Notes: generated by a model not told the origin, from the sequence alone. Positions 1 to 7,553 are shown, counted from the first letter of the stretch. The stretch is 12,068 bases of DNA from an uncultured delta proteobacterium (GCA_903924805.1 CAIYCZ010000425.1:1-12068); one strand, 5' to 3'. Numbers and translations are program-made.

Positions 1-859
1 CAAAGCAGATGGACATGGTCTGATAGCCGTAGGCTTTTGCCTGCTCCATGGATTCCACAACCCTTTCCGGGTCTCTGAAGATGACCTTTTTGCGGCCGCT
101 GATGATCTGCTGCCCTTCATAGCTTCCCCCGCAGAAGGTGCAATTCACCGGGCAGCCCCTGCCAAGGGCAAGCGGGAATAGCGAGGTGCCGATGGAGTGG
201 TGCTTTATATTTTTTTCCGGTGAAAAGTTTTTCATCCATGCCAGCGGAAAGCTGAACGAGCGCACATAGGTGGGATAATTTTTTAAAAGCTTGAGATTGG
301 TAAAATTGAGCGCATCGATGTCTTTTTTATCTGCAACATAGCTCAACGGATTTTCAATAATCTCCATGCCCCTGCGCCAGGAAAGGTTGGGGACTGATTC
401 CAGCTGTGGATTTTTGCCGGTAATCTGCTTCACCAGAGAAAGCACCGGTTGCTCTCCATCGCCCCGCACCACCGCATCAACGCAGGGAAACTGCTCAAGT
501 ATTTCCCGTGCAAAAAAACTTGCGGTATAGCCGCCGAGCACGATAAAGATGTGCGGATAGTGCTCTCTGATCCGTTTTGCCACCTCGATGGTGTCAAAGG
601 CCTGATAATGCCAGTGAATGGGCATGCCGATGACCTTCACGTCTTTATCCTTGAGCCACTCAATAAGAGAAAAATTGTGATCCTCAATCCATTCCACGCC
701 GAGGTGAATTATCTGCGAAGAGAAGCCGTTCCTGCACAGATAGTCAGACATGGCGAAAATCCCCATCGGCATGAAGGTGATATTCATAAATTCGCCAAGC
801 GGCTTATAGAAGCTGCTTTTTTTGGGTACATGCACAAAAAGAAAATCAATCTGTTCCAC
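1..859 (-). CDS. B12-binding domain radical SAM protein (3' end outside window)
   Basis: The first 286 codons are visible; the 3' end lies beyond the left edge. Residues about 1-150 look like a cobalamin-binding (B12-binding) Rossmann domain, with the loop VLGGYTAS near 107-114 and the segment RGDGEQP at 132-138. No DxHxxG cobalt-ligand motif is obvious. The radical SAM core begins at GRGCPVNCTFCGG, giving CX3CX2C at C236, C240 and C243, which ligate the 4Fe-4S cluster that cleaves S-adenosylmethionine. The GTG start is chosen because AGGAG lies 7 bases upstream and an in-frame TAA stands just before it. The gene begins 40 bases after the dehydratase small subunit, so it is probably co-transcribed with it. 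Family members include BchE-like cyclases, C-methyltransferases and many enzymes of unknown substrate, so the reaction cannot be named. Confidence 0.88.
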   Translation of the reverse strand, partial: MEQIDFLFVHVPKKSSFYKPLGEFMNITFMPMGIFAMSDYLCRNGFSSQIIHLGVEWIEDHNFSLIEWLKDKDVKVIGMPIHWHYQAFDTIEVAKRIREHYPHIFIVLGGYTASFFAREILEQFPCVDAVVRGDGEQPVLSLVKQITGKNPQLESVPNLSWRRGMEIIENPLSYVADKKDIDALNFTNLKLLKNYPTYVRSFSFPLAWMKNFSPEKNIKHHSIGTSLFPLALGRGCPVNCTFCGGSYEGQQIISGRKKVIFRDPERVVESMEQAKAYGYQTMSICF

Positions 860-899
860 GTCACGCTCCTGAACTACATGCGTTTATATGTTTCTTTCT

Positions 900-1394
900 T
901 CACCTGAGTTGTTCTTCCAGGAACTTTAAAAGCCCCCCTTTCCCCAGAACCCTTTGCACATACCGTGTTAGTGGATCGCAGGGGATCGCCCAGTCCCGGT
1001 CCTGGCTTCTGATTTCATTTTTTTCAAGGTCAATGACCAGAGGTTCTCTCGGAACCGCTTTTTTTGATATTCCCGGACAGGTGATAAGATAAATCCCCTG
1101 ATTGGTCAGGTTCCGGTAAAAAATACGGGCAAAAGATTCAGCCACAATCACCGCTATGCCATTATAGGCAAATGACCGTGCGGACGATTCGCGGCTTGAG
1201 CCGCAGCCGAAGTTCCGCCCGGCAACGATAATATCATCCCTGCCCATCCGGGCAATAAAATCTTCAGCCCCTTTTGATAACCCCGAGGCAATGGTATCTT
1301 TTTTCAGGCTGAAATAGTCAGGGGGATGGAGAATATCTGTATTGACATGATCCCCCAGCAAAAAGGCTTTTCCAATAAAAACTTTTTTTAACAT
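900..1394 (-). CDS. leuD: 3-isopropylmalate dehydratase-type small subunit (LeuD family)
   Basis: This 164-residue protein has the swivelling-domain fold of the aconitase superfamily and has the length of archaeal-type LeuD/homoaconitase small subunits. The signature GRNFGCGSSRES is at residues 60-70. GDHVNTDI at 14-21 is the conserved start of the substrate loop. With the large subunit encoded upstream it would catalyse dehydration and rehydration of a 2- or 3-alkylmalate-type acid in the cytosol. The substrate-specificity loop reads YFSL (27-30), unlike the YLVY or YLRT types I know from archaeal isopropylmalate and homoaconitate enzymes, so the leuD symbol is by family only. The start codon is preceded by an A/T tract with no clear Shine-Dalgarno sequence. 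The 112-base gap to the large subunit gene contains a repeat element. Confidence 0.87.
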   Translation of the reverse strand: MLKKVFIGKAFLLGDHVNTDILHPPDYFSLKKDTIASGLSKGAEDFIARMGRDDIIVAGRNFGCGSSRESSARSFAYNGIAVIVAESFARIFYRNLTNQGIYLITCPGISKKAVPREPLVIDLEKNEIRSQDRDWAIPCDPLTRYVQRVLGKGGLLKFLEEQLR

Positions 1395-1411
1395 TTTTTT
1401 ATATTTATTTT

Positions 1412-1498
1412 GGACGCTGATAAACGCGGCTCGACTGAGCTCGCCGAAGTCAGGTTATCAGGATTTTTATCTGCGGACATCTGCGAAAAGCTGCGTCC
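1412..1498. repeat. palindromic dispersed-repeat-like element between leuC and leuD
   Basis: The element is bounded by GGACGC (1412-1417) and GCGTCC (1493-1498) in inverted orientation. Inside it is a second inverted pair, CTGATAA (1417-1423) and TTATCAG (1455-1461). CTGCG occurs three times at 10-base steps (1471, 1481, 1491). The text resembles intergenic repeats I know from many uncultured bacterial genomes (CTGCGGACATCTGCG type, with a GCTCGACTGAGCTCGCCGAA core). Genome-wide copy number cannot be seen from this window. Confidence 0.5.
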
Positions 1499-1506
1499 CA
1501 TAGGGC

Positions 1507-2769
1507 TTAAAAGTATTTTCTCGGATCGGCTATTGTCCCTTCAAGCGCCGATGCTGCTGCAGTTGCTGTGGAGCAGAGAAACACCCGGCTCCCCTTTCCT
1601 CCCATACGCCCATCAAAATTACGGTTAGACGTTGCCAGGCAGGTCTCTCCTTCGGCAATAATCCCCTTGTCAATTTTCCCGCACGGGCCGCAGCTCGGGT
1701 TTGCAATGGCAGCCCCTGCTTCAATGAGCGTCTGTATATAGCCTTTTTCAATTGCCTTTAAATAGATCTTATTTGAAGACGGTATAACAATGACCCGGCA
1801 GTAGGGTGCGGTCTTTTTACCTTTGAGAAGCTGTGCGGCAATTCCCAGATCCTCAAGCCTTCCACCGGTGCATGACCCGATATACACCTGATCAATGTGC
1901 TCGCCAGCTACGTCAGTTACCGTAACCGCATGGCTTGGATGCGGCGGAATTGCTACCTGGGGTTCAATTGAAGAAACGTCAAGCGCCATTTCTCTTTCAT
2001 AGACACTCTGTTCAGGAAGTGCAATTGTCCCACCGGCTTCAGCGCCCTTTTCCTTTAGGTATGCGTGAGTTATTTTGTCAGGGAGAAAAATGCCTGCCTT
2101 GGCTCCTCCCTCAACAACCATATTGGATATGGAAAAGCGGCTGTCCATGGATACGCCCTGTTTTGTAGCATCAATGAATTCCAGAGAGCGGTACAGCGCC
2201 CCATCCTCCCCCAGCTCAGCAAGCAGTTTGAGGATAATATCTTTTCCAAGAATATACGGCGCAGGCTGGCCGGTAAAGGTTATCTTAAAGCACTCCGGCA
2301 GCTTAAGCCAGACGCTGCCGGTTATCAGGCCATACAGGACATCAGTTGACCCCATGCCGGTTGCAAAGCATCCCAGGGCCCCGGCAGTCACGGTATGTGA
2401 ATCTGCTCCAATGACAAGCTTCCCGGGAATTACCGCAGGATGTTCAACCAGGAGCTGGTGACAGATTCCTGAAAAGAGCTCAAGGTTTTTAATTCCCTCT
2501 TTCCTGCAGAAGTCAAGAAACTTTTTCAGGATTCCTGCTCTATCTTCAGATGCAGGAGGTGCGAAATGGTCTGCGGTGAACAGCACCCGGTCTCTGTCCC
2601 AGATTTTCCCCCCAAGCCGGTTAAAGTCATCAACCAGGAGCGCGGTTGTCGGGTCATGGCCGAGAATAAAATCCACGGAAAATTTCCCATACTCCCCGGC
2701 TGAAGGAGCTTCCGTATCAACACAGTGCTGTAATAAAATTGTATGGCTGTAGGTATTACGGCTTTTCAT
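1507..2769 (-). CDS. leuC: 3-isopropylmalate dehydratase-type large subunit (LeuC / homoaconitase family)
   Basis: At 420 residues the protein matches the short archaeal-type LeuC/homoaconitase large subunits rather than the roughly 466-residue enterobacterial form. Visible signatures are GADSHTVTAGALGCFATGMG at 121-140, the cluster cysteine C300 in YIGSCTGGR, C360 and C363 in NPSCGPCGK, and TSNRNFDGRMG at 380-390 near the C-terminus. The three cysteines hold the catalytic 4Fe-4S cluster that isomerises the substrate together with the small subunit. It follows the synthase-family gene by 96 bases and precedes the small subunit gene. The start ATG has no strong ribosome binding site (only GAGTCTAC upstream), and a CACAGAG-type repeat sits in the leader. 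Isopropylmalate, citramalate-derived and homocitrate substrates cannot be told apart by motif. Confidence 0.9.
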   Translation of the reverse strand: MKSRNTYSHTILLQHCVDTEAPSAGEYGKFSVDFILGHDPTTALLVDDFNRLGGKIWDRDRVLFTADHFAPPASEDRAGILKKFLDFCRKEGIKNLELFSGICHQLLVEHPAVIPGKLVIGADSHTVTAGALGCFATGMGSTDVLYGLITGSVWLKLPECFKITFTGQPAPYILGKDIILKLLAELGEDGALYRSLEFIDATKQGVSMDSRFSISNMVVEGGAKAGIFLPDKITHAYLKEKGAEAGGTIALPEQSVYEREMALDVSSIEPQVAIPPHPSHAVTVTDVAGEHIDQVYIGSCTGGRLEDLGIAAQLLKGKKTAPYCRVIVIPSSNKIYLKAIEKGYIQTLIEAGAAIANPSCGPCGKIDKGIIAEGETCLATSNRNFDGRMGGKGSRVFLCSTATAAASALEGTIADPRKYF

Positions 2770-2780
2770 GTAGACTCAAA

Positions 2781-2856
2781 ACCACAGAGCACACAGAGAC
2801 TGTCCTGTTTTCTGCCAGTTAAATAAAAAAATCATTTTTCCGGGAACACAGAGATA
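2781..2856. repeat. CACAGAG-type intergenic repeat copy
   Basis: ACCACAGAGCACACAGAG at 2781-2798 is 17/18 identical to ACCACAGAGCGCACAGAG at 4178-4195. A shorter AACACAGAGATA follows at 2845-2856. It lies between the synthase-family gene and leuC, in the leuC leader. It belongs to a family of intergenic repeats that I recognise from several environmental bacterial genomes. Confidence 0.6.
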
Positions 2857-2865
2857 CCAGGAGGT

Positions 2866-4134
2866 CTACTCCGGGACATAGAGGGAGGTATTGTCCTCAA
2901 GGTAGCGGGAAGCCATCCCCTTCTGCTCAGATTTTCGTGAATGGTTGAGGACCCTATTGACAATGTTCCAGAAGACCCGCTCATCAAACCCAAGATGCTT
3001 CTGGTTAAATACCTCTACAATATTTTTCATGAACTCAAATGCGCCTTTGGAATCACTCTCTTTTTCTTTTTTGACATCCGCAACAATCCGGTCAACTTCA
3101 GCCCCCTTTGCATCAATCCCCTGTTCCTGGAGGAGCCGCCGCACCAGGGATCTGCCTGAATGCTTGCCCAGCACAAAGGCCCGCTCCCTGCCCACCTCTT
3201 CGGGACGAATGGGCTCATAGGTTTCCAGACTTTTCAGGATACCGTCCACATGGATGCCGGACTCGTGGCGGAATGCATTGTAGCCAACGACTGATTTGTT
3301 GGGGGCAATAATGATTCCGGAATAGTCTTCAACCAGCTTGGCGAGGGTGTAGAGCTTTTCTGTTTTTACGTGATGCTTGATTTTGAGCAGGTTCCCGGCT
3401 GCCATGACCACTTCCTCCATAGAGGCGTTTCCTGCCCGCTCCCCGATGCCATTAACCGTCAGGGTCGGGTATTCAACACCGGCTTCAATCGCGGCAAGGG
3501 TGTTGGCAGTGGCAAGGCCGAAGTCATTGTGGCAGTGGATGCCAAAGCAGATTCTTTCCTTCATCTTCTGCCTGATGGTAAGGCAGAGATCCTTTATGCC
3601 TTCCGGGGTAAGGACAGATACCGTGTCGCATATGATAATTTTATCTGCGCCGGCCCGCGCCACCCGGTCAAAAAGCGGGATAATAAAATCCATATCAGCC
3701 CGGGCAGTATCCTCAGCCACAAAGTTTACTACCAGGCCCCTTTGCACGGCATATTCAACAGACTGCAGCGCCCGCTCTTCTGCTTCCGCACGGGTAGTAT
3801 TAAATTTATAGGTGAGGTGCAGGTCGCTCACCGGAGTGAACAGAAAAGCTTCCCGGGCTCCGCAGCTCATGGCAACGTCAACATCCTGTTTTTTGGCACG
3901 TATTGAGACCGCAAGATTGATAGTCCATTTCCTGCTCAAAATATTTTTTATGGTTTTAGCCTCGTTTAAAGAAACAATGGGCAGCCCCACATCCACCGTG
4001 TCAATTCCAGCTTCCTCCATGGTCTCTATGAGTTTTACCTTCTCCCGGTAGGAAAAGCAAACTCCCGGCGCCTGCTCGCCGTCACGAAGCGTCTCATCAA
4101 TAATATGTATTTCTTTAGGTTTGGTGTTTTCCAT
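2866..4134 (-). CDS. homocitrate / 2-isopropylmalate / citramalate synthase family protein
   Basis: This 422-residue protein belongs to the HMGL-like TIM-barrel family that condenses acetyl-CoA with a 2-oxoacid. Visible are ETLRDGEQAPG (14-24, with D18 and the preceding D13 near the metal site), GIHCHNDFG (198-206, metal ligands H200 and H202), VNGIGERAGNASMEEV (227-242) and HESGIHVDG (290-298). The HESGIHVDG and VLGKHSGR motifs look closer to NifV/AksA homocitrate synthases than to LeuA. The C-terminal regulatory domain of roughly 130 residues found in LeuA is absent. ATG at 4134 is preferred over an in-frame ATG at 4191 because GGGAG lies about 8 bases upstream and the extra 19 residues fall in a repeat sequence. 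Next downstream is leuC. The exact oxoacid substrate is unknown. Confidence 0.86.
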   Translation of the reverse strand: MENTKPKEIHIIDETLRDGEQAPGVCFSYREKVKLIETMEEAGIDTVDVGLPIVSLNEAKTIKNILSRKWTINLAVSIRAKKQDVDVAMSCGAREAFLFTPVSDLHLTYKFNTTRAEAEERALQSVEYAVQRGLVVNFVAEDTARADMDFIIPLFDRVARAGADKIIICDTVSVLTPEGIKDLCLTIRQKMKERICFGIHCHNDFGLATANTLAAIEAGVEYPTLTVNGIGERAGNASMEEVVMAAGNLLKIKHHVKTEKLYTLAKLVEDYSGIIIAPNKSVVGYNAFRHESGIHVDGILKSLETYEPIRPEEVGRERAFVLGKHSGRSLVRRLLQEQGIDAKGAEVDRIVADVKKEKESDSKGAFEFMKNIVEVFNQKHLGFDERVFWNIVNRVLNHSRKSEQKGMASRYLEDNTSLYVPE

Positions 4135-4177
4135 TATAGTGCTCCCTTTCTCCTGCCGTGGTGATGTAAAGCATCTC

Positions 4178-4389
4178 ACCACAGAGCGCACAGAGAAAAC
4201 AAAAGCTTTCAGTTATCTGCTTTTTTGTTCCTTTCCTCTGTGTCCTCTAACCTTTTTATCTTCTTTTAACCCCGCTGTGTTACTTTTAATCAACAACCTA
4301 AACCACCCTATTTAAATAGGTCAGTAATGTATATCATTTTAAAAAAATCTTTTTGAGAGCACAGAGTAGACCTCTGCGCACGCTGTGGT
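4178..4389. repeat. CACAGAG-type repeat element with imperfect terminal inverted repeats
   Basis: The left end ACCACAGAGCGCACAGAG (4178-4195) and right end CTCTGCGCACGCTGTGGT (4372-4389) match as inverted repeats at 15 of 18 positions. An internal inverted fragment, CCTCTGTGTCCTCT, lies at 4235-4248. This fills most of the 257-base gap between the first radical SAM gene and the synthase-family gene. No transposase is present, so it is MITE-like or a pair of repeat units. Confidence 0.5.
4307..4320. repeat. 14-base perfect palindrome
   Basis: CCTATTTAAATAGG is a perfect palindrome inside the intergenic region upstream of the synthase-family gene, at about -173 to -186 from its start. It could be an operator or part of the surrounding repeat. 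It is not GC-rich and has no T-run, so it is not a classical terminator. Confidence 0.4.
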
Positions 4390-4391
4390 TT

Positions 4392-5768
4392 TTAACTTAT
4401 TTTAAATTTGCCAAATTTTGGCGCTCTGGTCACCCGCATCACATTGAAATACTGCCAGGGGTCAAGCGGGGTTGACCAGTGCGGATATTTCTTGCACCAG
4501 TTCTCAGTCATCAGAAAGTCATCCTGGGTGAGATTGTGCGGGAAATGAAATGTGGGGCTTAAGTAATCCCCCGGTTCCCCCATAAAAACAACATCCTCTT
4601 GTTTTGCTATGTGAAAAAGCGGCGTTTCAGGATAAATGCGTATGCCAAACACGGTGAGGATGTTGTCCGGCTGGGGCATGGTTTCAAGAAACCTGAAGCC
4701 GTCAATGATGGTCTCCCGGGTTTCTTCCGGGCCACCCAGCAGGAGTTGAAACGACGTGGCAATGCCGGCCCTGCGATAACATGCGGATGCCTTTGCAATG
4801 TCAGCCTGGGTAAACCCTTTTCCCATCCGCTCAAGCATTTCTTCCGACGCGACATCAATGCCCACATCAGCACCGATGCAGCCCGAGCGTGCCATAAGAA
4901 AGGCCATTTCATCAGAGATGCCAACCGGGTTTACGTTGGCGTACCACTTTATCTTGACGTCCTTTCTGATGATGTCTTCACAAATCGCGCAGGCATGGTC
5001 AGTGGGGAAATTAAAGACGCTGTCAACAAAGAAAAAATAGTCAAGGTTCCAGAATTTTTTTGCCACGAGAATTTCATCCACCACTCTTTGCGGGGATTTA
5101 AGACGGTAGTTTTTGCCGTCAAGCCTCGGGTGCTCGCAGTAAACACACTTGAAGGCACAGCCCCGCTTGGTTTGAAGCCCGATATAGCTTTTTTTCTGAA
5201 CATATTTTTTGTAGTCAAGCAAATCAAAAGCAGGGGGCTCCATGCGTTCAAGATCGGGTATCAGGGTTGGCGGATTCACCTGATAGCTGCCATTGGCTTC
5301 ATACACAAGGCCGGCAATGTGGTCAAAGGAGCCGCCCTGTCCAAGCGCCTGTGCCAGCTGCACGCAGGCTATTTCTCCCTCGCCCTGGACGCCAAATTCA
5401 ATCCCGAGATATTTCAGGGCATCAACCGGAAACAGGGAATATCCGGGCCCGCCCACGACAAACGGCACGTCTGTCAGGGTTTTTAAAAACGCAACCACCT
5501 CTTTAATCTCCGGCAGATAGTAGCGCAGCGCTGACATGCAGGTGTTGTCAATATTGCGGATGGAAATCCCGATAAGCTCGGGCTTGAATTCCCTGATGGT
5601 ATCGGTAAAAATATTTTGTTCCTCTTTTTTTGAGAAGAGAAACATGCGATCAACAACCCGCAGCTCATGGCCGGCTTTTCTCAGGCTTGAAGCGACCAGG
5701 GAGAGACCGATAGGGGCGGCCGGGATGGGCCAGCGTTCCTGATTGGTATTAATAAGTAATATTCGCAT
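4392..5768 (-). CDS. B12-binding domain radical SAM protein
   Basis: This is a complete 458-residue protein. Residues 1-145 form a B12-binding-type Rossmann domain. It starts MRILLINTN, has PIGLSLVASSLRKAGHEL at 19-36 and VVGGPGYSLFP at 104-114, and lacks an evident DxHxxG base-off motif. The radical SAM domain starts at RGCAFKCVYCEHP, giving CX3CX2C at C204, C208 and C211. The strand segments LLLGGPEETRETI and GIRIYPETPLF are typical of this superfamily. It is the first gene of the minus-strand set and diverges from cysS. The substrate is unknown. It probably modifies a product or precursor of the neighbouring oxoacid pathway, but only gene order suggests this. The ribosome binding site is weak (CGGGTC). 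Confidence 0.9.
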   Translation of the reverse strand: MRILLINTNQERWPIPAAPIGLSLVASSLRKAGHELRVVDRMFLFSKKEEQNIFTDTIREFKPELIGISIRNIDNTCMSALRYYLPEIKEVVAFLKTLTDVPFVVGGPGYSLFPVDALKYLGIEFGVQGEGEIACVQLAQALGQGGSFDHIAGLVYEANGSYQVNPPTLIPDLERMEPPAFDLLDYKKYVQKKSYIGLQTKRGCAFKCVYCEHPRLDGKNYRLKSPQRVVDEILVAKKFWNLDYFFFVDSVFNFPTDHACAICEDIIRKDVKIKWYANVNPVGISDEMAFLMARSGCIGADVGIDVASEEMLERMGKGFTQADIAKASACYRRAGIATSFQLLLGGPEETRETIIDGFRFLETMPQPDNILTVFGIRIYPETPLFHIAKQEDVVFMGEPGDYLSPTFHFPHNLTQDDFLMTENWCKKYPHWSTPLDPWQYFNVMRVTRAPKFGKFKIS

Positions 5769-5796
5769 GGTAGACCCGAAGATATGGCTCTAAGGA

Positions 5797-5820
5797 AAAT
5801 ACTTTACATATAAAGTATTT
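5797..5820. promoter_or_regulatory. perfect AT-rich inverted repeat upstream of the radical SAM gene
   Basis: AAATACTTTA (5797-5806) and TAAAGTATTT (5811-5820) form a perfect 10-base inverted repeat around the 4-base loop CATA. It lies 29-52 bases upstream of the 5768 start codon, just downstream of a promoter candidate, so its outer edge coincides with the predicted transcription start. It may be an operator or a 5' mRNA hairpin. Confidence 0.5.
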
Positions 5821-5825
5821 AGCTA

Positions 5826-5854
5826 TAAATAATAGTTTTGCCCCATTCTGTCAA
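5826..5854 (-). promoter_or_regulatory. candidate promoter for the minus-strand operon
   Basis: On the minus strand a perfect -35 hexamer TTGACA (5854-5849) is followed after 17 bases by TATTTA (5831-5826), a poor -10 match (3/6). The spacing is ideal and the site sits in an AT-rich region. Transcription would start near 5819, beside the palindrome. The call rests on the -35 sequence and spacing only. Confidence 0.35.
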
Positions 5855-6035
5855 CCTAATTTTTGCAGAATTTTAGTGGAAAAAAACATTACAGGATTAA
5901 TTTAATCGCTAAATTATATAGTTATGAGAGCTCACCACATAAAATATGGTTTGCAATCTTTTATTTCTCTGGTAAAAACTAAAGTAGTTGTACCATATAT
6001 AAGAGAATTGTTTAGGTCTGTATTTATTAAATATT
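5855..6035. other. AT-rich divergent intergenic region ahead of cysS
   Basis: No ORF of note is seen here. The region must contain the cysS promoter, but I find no convincing -35/-10 pair. TATATAAG-like sequence near 5997-6003 and TTGCAA at 5951-5956 are the only hints. No T-box specifier structure or terminator hairpin is evident. Confidence 0.4.
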
Positions 6036-6048
6036 AAGGATGCTTGAG

Positions 6049-7524
6049 ATGACGATTCAGGTTTACAACACCATGAAAAAGAAAAAGGAGCCGTTTGTCC
6101 CTATCAGGGAAGGCTTTGCCGGCATGTATGCCTGCGGCGTAACCGTGTATGACTTTTCGCATATCGGGCATGCCCGGGCGCTGGTTGTTTTTGATGTAAT
6201 ATATCGTTACTTAAAACACCTCGGGTTTAACGTAACCTATGTGCGCAATTATACGGATATTGATGATAAGATAATCAAGCGGGCACAGGAAGAGGGTGTC
6301 ACATATAAAGAAATTTCTGAGCGCTACATTAAAGAATTTGACTACGACATGGAATTGCTGGGTGTTGAAAAACCCACCCATGCGCCGCGCGCTACCGATC
6401 ATATACCGGAAATGATTGCCATGGTACAGGCATTAGTAGACAAGGGCTTTGCCTATGAGGTGGACGGGGATGTCTATTTTAAGGTGAGCAGGTTTTCTGA
6501 GTACGGGAAGCTTTCCGGTAAAAACATAGAGGATCTCAGCGCCGGGGCGCGGGTTGAGGTGGATGAGCGGAAGCAGAGCCCCCTGGACTTTGCTCTGTGG
6601 AAGAAGAGCAAGCCTGAAGAGCCGTTCTGGGAGTGTCCTTGGGGAAAGGGCAGGCCGGGGTGGCACATCGAGTGCTCTGCCATGAGCCAGAAATATCTGG
6701 GCAAAACCTTTGATATTCACGGCGGCGGCATGGACCTCATTTTCCCCCACCATGAAAATGAGATTGCCCAGGCAGAATGTGCCACCGGGGAGCCGTTTGC
6801 CCGCTACTGGATCCATAACGGGTTTGTCAATATCAACCAGCAGAAGATGTCTAAATCGCTGAAAAACTTTTTTACCATCCGGAAAATTCTTGAGACCTAT
6901 CATCCGGAGGTGCTGCGCCTGTTCCTGCTTTCCAACCACTACCGCAGCCCGGTTGACTATTCAGAGCAGAATTTAACAGAGGCAAAAACGGGACTTGACA
7001 GATTATACGCGCTTCTCAAGGATATGGATGAGATTCAGGCAGCGGCACGCAAAAGTGCAGAGCTAAGCCCTGCTGAAGAAAAAATGCGGGATGATGTGCA
7101 GGCATTTTCTGAAAAGTTCACAGAGGCAATGGATGATGATTTTAACACCGCCGCAGCCCTCGGTCATCTCTATACGCTGACAAGAACCCTCAACATGTTT
7201 ATAGACCAGAAAAAGAAAGACCCGTCTGTTCACATCAGTGACGAGACAATCAAGCGTGCACAAGAACAGTTCCAGAAAGTTGGAAGCATATTCGGACTGT
7301 TTAATGAATCGCCGCACAGCTATTTCCAGAAGCAGAGAGAGAAAGGACTGACTGCCGCTGCCATATCCCCGGAAGAGATTGAGCGGTTAATTGCCGAGCG
7401 GCTGGCAGCAAGAAAAGCAAAAGATTTTAAGCGGGCAGACGAAATCCGCAATCAGCTTGCTGAAAAAGGGATTATTCTAAAGGATATGCCGCAGGGAACA
7501 GAGTGGACGACAAAAGATATTTAA
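6049..7524 (+). CDS. cysS: cysteinyl-tRNA synthetase
   Basis: A class I aminoacyl-tRNA synthetase that charges tRNA-Cys with cysteine in the cytosol. Starting at 6049 it has 491 residues, normal for the family. The HIGH motif is at 38-41 and KMSKS at 266-270. The zinc ligands fall at C29, C209, H234 and E238, matching the known E. coli positions almost exactly. The C-terminal part carries the DALR-type and anticodon-binding helical regions. The start at 6049 (MTIQVYNT) is preferred over an in-frame ATG at 6040, because AAGGA lies 8 bases before 6049 and abuts the earlier ATG. It stands alone between divergent and unrelated genes, with no sign of truncation or missing catalytic residues. Confidence 0.97.
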   Translation: MTIQVYNTMKKKKEPFVPIREGFAGMYACGVTVYDFSHIGHARALVVFDVIYRYLKHLGFNVTYVRNYTDIDDKIIKRAQEEGVTYKEISERYIKEFDYDMELLGVEKPTHAPRATDHIPEMIAMVQALVDKGFAYEVDGDVYFKVSRFSEYGKLSGKNIEDLSAGARVEVDERKQSPLDFALWKKSKPEEPFWECPWGKGRPGWHIECSAMSQKYLGKTFDIHGGGMDLIFPHHENEIAQAECATGEPFARYWIHNGFVNINQQKMSKSLKNFFTIRKILETYHPEVLRLFLLSNHYRSPVDYSEQNLTEAKTGLDRLYALLKDMDEIQAAARKSAELSPAEEKMRDDVQAFSEKFTEAMDDDFNTAAALGHLYTLTRTLNMFIDQKKKDPSVHISDETIKRAQEQFQKVGSIFGLFNESPHSYFQKQREKGLTAAAISPEEIERLIAERLAARKAKDFKRADEIRNQLAEKGIILKDMPQGTEWTTKDI

Positions 7525-7553
7525 TTTCTACAAAGAAGCACCCAGGCTAAGAT

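Noticed and set aside
449..907. 152-residue plus-strand open frame
   Set aside because: It lies antisense to the radical SAM gene, whose CX3CX2C motif and ribosome binding site are clear; no recognisable domain.
3370..3906. 178-residue plus-strand open frame
   Set aside because: Antisense shadow of the synthase-family gene, which has all catalytic motifs.
4135..4191. N-terminal extension of the synthase from an upstream ATG
   Set aside because: The added 19 residues come from repeat sequence, and a better ribosome binding site precedes the ATG at 4134.
4599..5486. 295-residue plus-strand open frame
   Set aside because: Long, but antisense to the complete radical SAM gene; it has no domain-like motif and its length reflects codon bias of the true gene.
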